NCBI GenBank assembly: GCA_027001895.1
Contig: JALTLP010000230.1
Location: 1 to 13,812 of the forward strand
Length of the DNA stretch: 13,812 nt
Source: Chromatiales bacterium
GTDB taxonomy: Bacteria > Pseudomonadota > Gammaproteobacteria > UBA6429 > Thiohalophilaceae
Reading direction: 5' to 3'
Positions within the stretch are counted from its first letter, which is position 1. Every line of letters starts with the position of its first letter. The notes beneath the pieces were generated by a model, which worked only from the letters and a program-made list of their open reading frames with translations, had not been told where the DNA came from and searched no databases. Below are positions 1 through 6,105 of this stretch, one piece after another. Made by a program: the position numbers and the translations under genes.

Positions 1-79
1 TATTTTCATTTTGCAGGGTGGCTTCAATTAAAACCCGGCCCATTCGCCCGGCTGCGCCGGTGATTGCTATTCTTGTCAT
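1..79 (-). CDS. dapB: 4-hydroxy-tetrahydrodipicolinate reductase, N-terminal fragment (runs off the left edge)
   Basis: Only the first 26 codons are present; the gene continues beyond base 1. The minus strand reads MTRIAITGAAGRMGRVLIEA, the classic DapB start: a beta strand followed by the GxxGxMG dinucleotide-binding loop (GAAGRMG, residues 8-14). DapB is the cytosolic NAD(P)H-dependent reductase of the diaminopimelate/lysine pathway, feeding both lysine and peptidoglycan synthesis. A purine-rich stretch (GAAAGAGAA) lies a few bases before the ATG and can serve as ribosome-binding site. The order dnaJ then dapB on one strand is common in Gammaproteobacteria, but here about 800 bases of repeats separate them, so dapB probably has its own promoter. 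The catalytic part lies outside the window and cannot be judged. Confidence 0.9.
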   Translation of the reverse strand, partial: MTRIAITGAAGRMGRVLIEATLQNEN

Positions 80-224
80 TGCTTATTCTCTTTCAATTTC
101 CAGGACAACGATACCCAACAGGTTGGAATTTATCCAGCAGTCATCCCTATTACAAACTAATCACTTTGTCATTTCAATAGGCAGGGTACTAATCAGCGTA
201 CATATATAATATATTTTTATTTCA

Positions 225-243
225 CAACTCGCTTTGCGAGTTG
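225..243. repeat. Perfect small hairpin beside the dapB start
   Basis: CAACTCGC and GCGAGTTG form an 8-bp perfect stem around a TTT loop. Neither side carries a run of T, so it is not a convincing intrinsic terminator. It abuts the larger palindrome at 259-410 and may be the outer end of the same repeat unit. Confidence 0.5.
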
Positions 244-258
244 CCAAAGAAAGCACAT

Positions 259-410
259 CCCTCGCCGCAACATCATTTTATCGTTTACGTTAATGCTCAG
301 GACATTTTACGACAGGCCTTCCGTGGCCTGATCGTAAAAGCTCGTGCGTCCTGCACTCGCCCTGCGGTGTCACTTGCGCTTTAACAAAACAATAAAATCG
401 CGGCAAAGGG
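259..410. repeat. Nested imperfect palindrome, REP/MITE-like intergenic repeat
   Basis: Outer arms: CCCTCGCCGC (259-268) faces GCGGCAAAGGG (400-410), and ATTTTATCGTTT (275-286) faces AAACAATAAAAT (387-398), with 11 of 12 positions pairing. A core hairpin at 305-339 has TTTTACGA plus CAGGCC on the left, a six-base loop, then GGCCTG, one bulged A and TCGTAAAA. Between arms and core, TGCTCAGGAC (294-303) faces GTCCTGCA with extra bases on the right side. No open reading frame of note lies inside. The layered symmetry fits a non-coding interspersed repeat of the kind found between genes in many Gammaproteobacteria. The family is not identified, and no transposase or target duplication was seen. 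Confidence 0.6.
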
Positions 411-477
411 AATTTTAAAACCATCACTTACTCAACAGCATGCAAAATTAAAACAGTTATCTTAACAAACTGGTATC

Positions 478-624
478 ATTATGGTTACTTTAAGTTGATG
501 ATAACCTTTCGATTTAATTCACTCAAACGGATGATAACAAGGCAAAAAGGGAAATTAAAAGCGGAGTTTACCTAAAGTAAGTGAGCATTTTCGCTCATTT
601 CACAAAAAAACCACACCACTCGGA
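478..624. repeat. Structured intergenic repeat, copy 1 (degenerate arms)
   Basis: This copy carries the conserved left motif GGATGATAACAAGGC (529-543) and the conserved 31-base apical core (561-591, beginning GCGGAGTTTAC). The core folds as TTTAC, loop CTAAA, GTAAG, with one T-G wobble. The stem arms around the core pair poorly (GAAAT with ATTTC only), so the copy looks decayed. A 28-base segment at 478-505 recurs at 628-655 with one difference, which suggests that copies 1 and 2 share an outer arm or that part of the unit was duplicated. Its ends are approximate. Confidence 0.6.
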
Positions 625-749
625 ATTATTATGGTTACTTTAAGTCGATGATAACAAGGCGGATTAATCATTTAAAAACGGAGTTTACGAATAGTAAATG
701 AGTATTTTAAATGATTTATCCAACACCGACAGGTTAACCAAACCTTTAT
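625..749. repeat. Structured intergenic repeat, copy 2
   Basis: The left motif GATGATAACAAGGC (647-660) is followed by an inner stem, 661-677 with 705-721, pairing at 16 of 17 positions. The apical core 678-708 has the same 31-base length as in the other copies; its hairpin is TTTAC (684-688), loop GAATA, GTAAA (694-698), a perfect stem. On the right side CAACACCG follows the inner stem, matching CAACACAG in copy 3. The outer arms are weak (GGTTA and GTCG on the left against their complements on the right). Boundaries are approximate. Confidence 0.7.
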
Positions 750-765
750 TACAATATGTTAACTT

Positions 766-892
766 CTTTAAAGCATTTCAAGTGGATGATAGCAAGGCGA
801 AATGATAATCGAAACGCGGAGCTTACACTAAGTAAGTGAGCATTTTCGATTATTATTTCAACACAGCTAGCACCGCTTGAAATGCTTTAAAG
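766..892. repeat. Structured intergenic repeat, copy 3 (intact, overlaps the dnaJ stop)
   Basis: This is the best-preserved copy. The outer stem 766-785 pairs with 873-892 at 19 of 20 positions. An internal loop carries GATGATAGCAAGGC on the left and CAACACAGCTAGCA on the right. The inner stem 799-814 pairs with 844-859 at 15 of 16 positions. The apical core 816-846 folds as CTTAC (822-826), loop ACTAA, GTAAG (832-836). The right outer arm covers the dnaJ stop codon (887-889), so dnaJ messenger would end in this long hairpin. It could act as a 3' stabiliser or termination aid; that role is inferred. Confidence 0.8.
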
Positions 893-2020
893 CTTCATGT
901 CTTTAAAAAATTTCTTAACCCCACTCACCCAGGAAGAAGCCCTCGGGCTATGTTGCTTGCCACCACTGCTTAAGGACTCTTCAAGTTGTCTGAGCAGATC
1001 TTTTTGTTCTTTGGATAAATTCACCGGTGTTTCGATGCTGACCCGGCAGATTAAATCACCAACGCCTGAGCCACGTACTGCTTTTACACCTTTGCTACGT
1101 AAGCGGAATGACTTACCGGTTTGGGTTTCTGCTGGTACTTTTAAGCTAACCCGGCCATCGAGGGTTGGTACTTCAATTTCACCGCCTAAGCTTGCGGTTA
1201 CAAAGCTAATTGGCACTTCACAGTACAAATCGACCCCGTCACGTTCAAAAATTTTGTGTGGACGGACATTCATATGCACGTACAGGTCACCGGCCGGGCC
1301 ACCGTTTTCACCGGCTTCACCTTCACCGGACAAACGGATACGATCACCGGTATCAACACCGGGCGGCACTTTAACTGAAAGGGTTTTCTTTTTCTCTACC
1401 CGACCATGACCGTGGCAGGTACCACAAGGGTCCGAGATCATTTTGCCATTACCATGACAACGTGGGCAGGTTTGCTGTAATGAAAAGAAACCTTGTTGCA
1501 TACGCACCTGACCATGTCCGCCACAGGTTGTACAGGTTGTTGGTTTGGTACCTTTTTTCGCTCCACTGCCACCACAGGTATCACATGCAACCTGGGTGGG
1601 GACACGGATTTTAACTTCGGTGCCTTTTACGGCATCTTCTAAATCCAGTTCCAGGTTATAGCGTAAGTCGGAACCACGAAAAACCTGTTGACCGCCGCCG
1701 CCACGCCCGCCGCCAAAGATGTCGCCAAACACATCACCAAAAATATCACTGAAGTTGGCACCACCGGCACCGGCTCCCCCCATTCCGGCAGAACCATCGA
1801 CACCGGCATGACCAAACTGGTCATAAGCTGCACGTTTTTGAGCATCGGTTAAAACATCATGTGCTTCTTTGGCTTCTTTAAATTTTTCTTCTGCGTCTTT
1901 ACTGTCCGGATTACGGTCGGGGTGATACTTCATCGCCTTTCTTTTAAACGCTTTTTTTATTTCAACCGTTGTTGCGGTTTTCTCTAACTCAAGAACTTCG
2001 TAGTAATCACGCTTCGCCAT
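887..2020 (-). CDS. dnaJ: Chaperone protein DnaJ (Hsp40)
   Basis: This is the J-domain co-chaperone that delivers unfolded substrates to DnaK and stimulates its ATPase in the cytosol. The 377-residue product has the full class I layout. A J-domain (about 1-70) has the essential HPD at 33-35. A Gly/Phe-rich stretch follows (about 71-110). The zinc-binding domain has four CxxCxGxG-type repeats (cysteine pairs 146/149, 163/166, 185/188, 199/202). Then come the two C-terminal substrate-binding domains. Length is normal for the family. AAAGG sits ten bases before the ATG. It is the last gene of hrcA-grpE-dnaK-dnaJ, 138 bases after dnaK. That gap contains two hairpins, so dnaJ may be expressed below dnaK. 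Its stop codon lies inside a palindromic repeat. Confidence 0.98.
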   Translation of the reverse strand: MAKRDYYEVLELEKTATTVEIKKAFKRKAMKYHPDRNPDSKDAEEKFKEAKEAHDVLTDAQKRAAYDQFGHAGVDGSAGMGGAGAGGANFSDIFGDVFGDIFGGGRGGGGQQVFRGSDLRYNLELDLEDAVKGTEVKIRVPTQVACDTCGGSGAKKGTKPTTCTTCGGHGQVRMQQGFFSLQQTCPRCHGNGKMISDPCGTCHGHGRVEKKKTLSVKVPPGVDTGDRIRLSGEGEAGENGGPAGDLYVHMNVRPHKIFERDGVDLYCEVPISFVTASLGGEIEVPTLDGRVSLKVPAETQTGKSFRLRSKGVKAVRGSGVGDLICRVSIETPVNLSKEQKDLLRQLEESLSSGGKQHSPRASSWVSGVKKFFKDMKL

Positions 2021-2048
2021 ACTTTATAAACCTTTTTCCCAAACCACC

Positions 2049-2075
2049 AAAAGGCGTGAAGATTTCACGCCTTTT
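2049..2075 (-). terminator. Strong hairpin between dnaK and dnaJ, possible attenuator
   Basis: AAAAGGCGTGAA pairs completely with TTCACGCCTTTT around a three-base loop, a 12-bp stem ending in a short TTTT on the minus strand. The T-run is only four bases, then GG, so it would be a leaky terminator or an RNA-processing/stability element rather than a full stop. It lies about 30 bases before the dnaJ start. Confidence 0.5.
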
Positions 2076-2117
2076 AATGTAATGTATTACTTCACCACCA
2101 AGATATGCACGGATAGC

Positions 2118-2150
2118 GAGAAGCTAGATAACGGTGTTATCTAACTTCTC
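2118..2150 (-). other. Hairpin directly after dnaK
   Basis: GAGAAG then TAGATAAC on the left pairs with GTTATCTA then CTTCTC on the right: 14 base pairs with one C-A mismatch and a GGT loop. It begins nine bases past the dnaK stop and has no T-run. It is probably an mRNA 3' stability or processing element for the dnaK segment; this role is inferred from position. Confidence 0.5.
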
Positions 2151-2158
2151 AGCATGCC

Positions 2159-4090
2159 TTACTTGTTGTCTTTAACTTCTTCAAACTCTGCATCAACAAC
2201 ATCGTCATTTGCATCGGCAGAAGCACCGGCATTAGCTGTTGCATCCGCAGCACCTTCAGCTCCACCTGCGGCACCCTGTTCTGCATAAAGCTTTTCAGCC
2301 ATTTTGCCGGATGCATCGGTTAAAGCTTTGGTTTTTGCTTCGATATCGTCTTTGTCTTCGCCTTTTAAAGATTCCTGTAAATCTTTAATTGCCGCTTCAA
2401 TTTTAGACTTCTCGTCAGCTTCAAGCTTGTCACCCAGCTCGTCCATTGATTTTTGCGTTGCATTGATCATGGATTCTGCTGTGTTACGTGCAGTGACCAT
2501 TTCCTGGAATTTCTTATCTTCATCAGCATGGGCTTCTGCATCACGTACCATTTTTTCAACTTCTTCATCGGACAAGCCACTTGAAGCTTTAATCACGATG
2601 GATTGCTCTTTACCCGTTGCCTTGTCTTTCGCTGATACGTTCAGGATACCGTTGGCATCAATATCAAAAGACACTTCAATCTGCGGTGTACCACGCGGCG
2701 CTGGTGGAATATCCTGTAAGTCGAATCGACCTAAAGATTTATTCGCATCGGCACGTTCACGTTCACCTTGTAATACGTGTACGGTTACCGCAGTCTGATT
2801 ATCTTCAGCGGTTGAGAACACTTGCTGTGCCTTGGTAGGAATCGTTGTGTTCTTTTCAATAAGCCTGGTCATTACACCGCCCATTGTTTCAATACCGAGT
2901 GATAAAGGTGTTACGTCTAACAGTAATACGTCTTTAACGTCACCGCCGAGTACACCGCCCTGGATTGCTGCACCGACTGCAACCGCTTCGTCAGGGTTCA
3001 CGTCTTTACGTGGCGCCTTACCGAAGAATGCTTCAACTTCTTCCTGTACTTTAGGCATACGTGACTGACCACCGACAAGGATTACATCGTCAATATCTGA
3101 TGCAGATAAATCGGCATCGCTTAATGCTTTCTTGCATGGTTCAATTGAACGTGAAATTAAATCTTCTACTAATGATTCAAGCTTGGCACGTGTTACTTTA
3201 ATATTTAAGTGCTTAGGCCCTGTTGCATCTGCAGTAACATACGGCAGGTTCACGTCTGTTTGTTGCGTAGAAGAAAGTTCAATCTTGGCTTTCTCTGCCG
3301 CTTCTTTTAAACGTTGCAGTGCAAGCGGATCGTTACGTAAGTCGATACCCTGTTCTTTTTTGAACTCTTCAACAAGGTAGTCAATTAAACGCATGTCAAA
3401 ATCTTCACCACCAAGGAAAGTATCACCGTTAGTTGATAATACTTCGATCTGATGTTCGCCATCGATGTCTGCAATTTCGATAATTGAAATATCGAATGTA
3501 CCACCACCTAAATCGTATACCGCTACTTTACGGTCGCCTTCTTTCTTATCAATACCGAATGCAAGCGCGGCTGCGGTTGGTTCGTTGATAATACGTTTAA
3601 CATCCAGACCGGCAATTTTACCGGCGTCTTTGGTTGCCTGACGTTGCGAGTCGTTAAAGTAAGCCGGTACGGTGATAACCGCTTCGGTAACTTCTTCACC
3701 GAGATAGTCTTCGGCAGTCTTTTTCATTTTCTGTAAAACACGTGCTGAAACTTCTGGTGGTGCCATTTTTTTGCCTTCGGCTTCAACCCATGCATCACCA
3801 TTGTCTGCCTTGATAATTTTATAAGGCACCATAGAAATATCTTTTTGTACTTCCTCGTCTTCAAAACGACGACCAATTAAACGCTTAACTGCAAAAAGAG
3901 TATTTTCAGGGTTTGTTACCGCCTGACGTTTTGCTGGCTGACCAACAATAACTTCGTCACCTGTGAATGCAACAATAGATGGGGTTGTGCGATCACCCTC
4001 AGCGTTTTCGATAACTTTTGGGCTACCGCCTTCCATTACTGCTACACATGAGTTCGTTGTACCTAAGTCAATACCAATTATTTTACCCAT
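2159..4090 (-). CDS. dnaK: Molecular chaperone DnaK (Hsp70)
   Basis: This is the ATP-driven Hsp70 chaperone of the cytosol; it works with DnaJ (ATPase stimulation) and GrpE (nucleotide exchange), both encoded beside it. The 643-residue protein starts MGKIIGIDLGTTNSCVAVME, the phosphate-1 signature of the nucleotide-binding domain. It continues with VYDLGGGTFDISI (phosphate 2) and ILVGGQSRMPKVQ (adenosine motif). The hydrophobic linker DVLLLD precedes the substrate-binding beta domain (DVTPLSLGIETMGG), followed by the helical lid and an Ala/Gly-rich tail. The tail ends in EEVKDNK, typical for Gammaproteobacteria. Length and motifs are complete. GGAG lies ten bases before the ATG. The 107-base gap to grpE contains a second possible sigma-32 promoter. 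Confidence 0.99.
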   Translation of the reverse strand: MGKIIGIDLGTTNSCVAVMEGGSPKVIENAEGDRTTPSIVAFTGDEVIVGQPAKRQAVTNPENTLFAVKRLIGRRFEDEEVQKDISMVPYKIIKADNGDAWVEAEGKKMAPPEVSARVLQKMKKTAEDYLGEEVTEAVITVPAYFNDSQRQATKDAGKIAGLDVKRIINEPTAAALAFGIDKKEGDRKVAVYDLGGGTFDISIIEIADIDGEHQIEVLSTNGDTFLGGEDFDMRLIDYLVEEFKKEQGIDLRNDPLALQRLKEAAEKAKIELSSTQQTDVNLPYVTADATGPKHLNIKVTRAKLESLVEDLISRSIEPCKKALSDADLSASDIDDVILVGGQSRMPKVQEEVEAFFGKAPRKDVNPDEAVAVGAAIQGGVLGGDVKDVLLLDVTPLSLGIETMGGVMTRLIEKNTTIPTKAQQVFSTAEDNQTAVTVHVLQGERERADANKSLGRFDLQDIPPAPRGTPQIEVSFDIDANGILNVSAKDKATGKEQSIVIKASSGLSDEEVEKMVRDAEAHADEDKKFQEMVTARNTAESMINATQKSMDELGDKLEADEKSKIEAAIKDLQESLKGEDKDDIEAKTKALTDASGKMAEKLYAEQGAAGGAEGAADATANAGASADANDDVVDAEFEEVKDNK

Positions 4091-4152
4091 TTGTATTTAT
4101 CTCCAAAAAACTAAATTATTTAAAATGTTTGTTAAATCTTAACCTGTTCATT

Positions 4153-4180
4153 TAATAAGGGCTTTTTTCCCTACATCAAG
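4153..4180 (-). promoter_or_regulatory. Possible sigma-32-type promoter ahead of dnaK
   Basis: On the minus strand CTTGATG (4174-4180) is followed after 12 bases by CCCTTATTA (4153-4161). The heat-shock sigma consensus is CTTGAAA and CCCCATnT with about 13-17 between. The -35 half equals that of E. coli dnaK P1 as I recall it; the -10 half is weaker and the spacing one base short. It sits 63-90 bases before dnaK, so it could raise DnaK above GrpE. The 4-bp AGGG/CCCT hairpin here is too small to call a terminator. Confidence 0.4.
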
Positions 4181-4197
4181 TGCAGATATAAATTTTT

Positions 4198-4785
4198 TTA
4201 ACTTTCTTCTTTCTCACCCTGTGGCGCCCCTTGTGGTGCTTTGGAAACCACCACCATAGCCGGACGAATCAGACGTTCATTCAGGGTATACCCCTTTTGC
4301 ATCACGTCGATAACCGTATTCGGGTCTTTTTCCGGATGTTCTATCATGGTCATTGCCTGGTGGAAATCCGGGTCGAAGGTTTCATCAATTGGGTGCACCG
4401 GATTAATACCAAACTTTTCAAAGGCCGCGATCAACATTTTTGCGGTTAATTCGCTGCCTTCTCGCAGCTTCTCGATATCGGCGTCATCCGCGCTGGCCGC
4501 AACCAGGCCCAGTTCAAGGCTGTCGATAACGGGCAACAACTCGGTAGCAAACTTTTCCATGCCGTATTTATGTGCATTTTCCAGTTCCCGCTCACTGCGA
4601 CGACGAATGTTTTCCATTTCGGCCTGGGCGCGTAAATACTTGTCCTGGGCTTCTTTTGCCTTTGCTTCGGCCTCTTCAAGGCGAGCCTGCAGCTCGGCAA
4701 CATCCACGGTTTCACTGGATGTCCCTGCCTGTTCCTGGGTTTCATCTAAATTTGTATCTTCTACAGTGTTTTCTGACTCTGTCAT
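4198..4785 (-). CDS. grpE: Nucleotide exchange factor GrpE
   Basis: This cytosolic dimer releases ADP from DnaK and acts as a heat sensor of the Hsp70 cycle. The chosen start gives MTESENTVEDTN and 195 residues, because GGAG lies five bases before this ATG. An in-frame ATG 18 bases upstream (4803) contains that ribosome-binding site within its own codons and is less likely. The acidic, disordered N-terminus (about 1-30) is followed by a long heptad-rich helix (about 30-85) with the family block AEMENIRRRSERELENAHKY. Then comes the four-helix region, and a C-terminal beta domain with VMQKGYTLNERLIRPAMVVV. It lies 93 bases after hrcA, and its own sigma-32-like promoter overlaps the hrcA end. 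Confidence 0.97.
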   Translation of the reverse strand: MTESENTVEDTNLDETQEQAGTSSETVDVAELQARLEEAEAKAKEAQDKYLRAQAEMENIRRRSERELENAHKYGMEKFATELLPVIDSLELGLVAASADDADIEKLREGSELTAKMLIAAFEKFGINPVHPIDETFDPDFHQAMTMIEHPEKDPNTVIDVMQKGYTLNERLIRPAMVVVSKAPQGAPQGEKEES

Positions 4786-4866
4786 AGCTACTCCAAATGC
4801 CATTTTTTCAAAATTTCGTTGCGTTTGAGACCCTGCCTAGGATTGTCTCATCAAATCTGTTGCTTT

Positions 4867-4894
4867 ATATGGGGTCAATTATTCTGAGGTCAAG
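4867..4894 (-). promoter_or_regulatory. Sigma-32 (RpoH)-type promoter for grpE-dnaK-dnaJ, inside the hrcA end
   Basis: The minus strand reads CTTGACC (4888-4894), 13 bases, then CCCCATAT (4867-4874). This is close to the RpoH consensus CTTGAAA / CCCCATnT and has the same half-site spacing as E. coli dnaK P1. The same DNA also contains TTGACC, 18 bases, TATAAA, so a sigma-70 promoter may overlap. Transcription would start about 75 bases before grpE, bypassing CIRCE. The -35 half lies within the last hrcA codons. Confidence 0.65.
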
Positions 4895-5940
4895 ACCGAG
4901 CCCAATAATTTTGCGGTCACATCCACAACCGGGATAACTTTGTCATAGGCCATGCGGGTGGGGCCAATAACACCCAGCACGCCTACAATCTGGTCTTCCA
5001 CTTTGTAAGGGGAAGTCACCACCGAGCACTCACCAAAGGCGGAATAACCCGACTCTTCACCGATAAAAATTTGCATGCCTTCGGCATGAATCGAGTTATC
5101 GAGTAAGTGCAGGATATCCTGCTTGGTATTAAATGCCTCGAACAACTGGCGGAGCTTTTCTACATCGCCCATCTCGTTGTAGTTCATCAGGTTGGTCTGG
5201 CCTGCCAGTACAAAGTCTGAATCCTTGTTTTTATCAATAACCTGGTCAGCCATTTCCACTGCGGTTTGCATGATACGATGCATATCTTCGCGCACATCCT
5301 GCATACTTTTAAAAAGCTTGCCTCGAATCGTGGCCAATTCCTGGCCCGCATACTCCTGATTGAGAAAATTGGCGGTATGTTGCAGCTCAACCGACGAATA
5401 TTCGCGCTGGGTATGGATAACCTTGTTAATCACCTCGTCATTGTTAACCACCATGATGACCAGCACGCTGTTCGCCGACAATATCAGGAACTCGATATGC
5501 TGCAGGATAACTTTTTCACGCCGGGGCAACATGACCACCCCGGCCATCCGGGTGACTGCAGATAACATCCCGGAGGCATTTTCGACCAGTAAATCAGATG
5601 AAACTTCGGTGCTATCCAGCCCTAACTGGTGTTTGAACTGGTTTACCTGTTCTTCTCCCAGAGGCTTGATAGTCAGTAAATTATCAATAAACAGCCGGTA
5701 ACCCTGCACAGTAGGAATGCGGCCGGCCGAGGTATGTGGCGAGGTAATTAAACCCAGATCTTCGAGGTCGGCCATAACATTACGCACGGTCGCCGGGCTA
5801 AGCTTGATACCACTGTCTTTGGCCAGCACACGCGACCCTACCGGTTGACCCTCGGCAATGTAGCGTTCTACCAGCGATTTAAGAAGGTACTGCGCTCTTT
5901 CGGAAAGCCCCGATTCTGAAAAACCCGAAGAACCAGCCAT
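4879..5940 (-). CDS. hrcA: Heat-inducible transcription repressor HrcA
   Basis: HrcA is the dimeric repressor that binds the CIRCE operator and represses chaperone genes until heat or misfolded protein relieves it. The 353-residue protein has the family's winged-helix N-terminus: SERAQYLLKSLVERYIAEGQ and then the recognition block SPATVRNVMADLEDLGLI with SAGRIPT in the wing (about residues 48-85). A GAF-like sensor region follows, ending with the family motif VLGVIGPTRMAYDKVIPVVD near the C-terminus. Length is normal. The ATG is preceded by only a weak ribosome-binding site (GTGGG about 12 bases ahead). It is the first gene of hrcA-grpE-dnaK-dnaJ. A CIRCE copy about 50 bases upstream implies self-repression. 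Enteric bacteria lack hrcA. Confidence 0.97.
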   Translation of the reverse strand: MAGSSGFSESGLSERAQYLLKSLVERYIAEGQPVGSRVLAKDSGIKLSPATVRNVMADLEDLGLITSPHTSAGRIPTVQGYRLFIDNLLTIKPLGEEQVNQFKHQLGLDSTEVSSDLLVENASGMLSAVTRMAGVVMLPRREKVILQHIEFLILSANSVLVIMVVNNDEVINKVIHTQREYSSVELQHTANFLNQEYAGQELATIRGKLFKSMQDVREDMHRIMQTAVEMADQVIDKNKDSDFVLAGQTNLMNYNEMGDVEKLRQLFEAFNTKQDILHLLDNSIHAEGMQIFIGEESGYSAFGECSVVTSPYKVEDQIVGVLGVIGPTRMAYDKVIPVVDVTAKLLGSVLTSE

Positions 5941-5987
5941 AAATTTCGATACCCACTGAGATTATTTAAACCCGATAAATTTCTATT

Positions 5988-5993
5988 ATTTTA
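5988..5993 (-). promoter_or_regulatory. Possible extended -10 of the hrcA promoter
   Basis: On the minus strand TGCTAAAAT fits an extended -10 (TGn followed by TAAAAT), overlapping the hrcA-proximal arm of CIRCE. A TTAGCA hexamer 18 bases upstream, within the other CIRCE arm, is a weak -35. HrcA bound here would cover the promoter. The call rests on motif match and position only. Confidence 0.35.
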
Positions 5994-6017
5994 GCACTCT
6001 AATGCACACAGTGCTAA
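5991..6017. promoter_or_regulatory. CIRCE operator (HrcA binding site)
   Basis: TTAGCACTC, nine bases, then CAGTGCTAA. The canonical CIRCE is TTAGCACTC-N9-GAGTGCTAA, so 17 of 18 arm positions match and the spacer length is exact. It lies 51-77 bases ahead of hrcA and between the divergent hrcA and nadK genes. Its expected role is HrcA repression of hrcA and read-through into grpE-dnaK-dnaJ. Confidence 0.93.
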
Positions 6018-6105
6018 CCGCGATTATTTTTAAATCAATAGCTTGTAGCAGTTTGCAGTTGTGGCTATAGCTCATCCCCCCCTCTGTATGATAACGTTAT
6101 TGCCT

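Noticed and set aside
18..209. A 63-codon open frame on the plus strand at the left end
   Set aside because: It lies antisense over the dapB start, has no recognisable domain and no ribosome-binding site.
478..892. CRISPR array or integron attC sites in the dnaJ-dapB gap
   Set aside because: Only three units, unequal spacing (117 and 138 bases) and variable palindromic arms; no GTTRRRY/RYYYAAC ends, and no cas or integrase gene nearby.
4786..4803. grpE start at the upstream ATG (MAFGVAMTES)
   Set aside because: The six extra codons contain the GGAG ribosome-binding site for the downstream ATG.
6061..6105. N-terminal extension of nadK from GTG 6061 or ATG 6088
   Set aside because: The extra residues do not resemble the family, and the ATG at 6106 gives the usual 292-residue enzyme.
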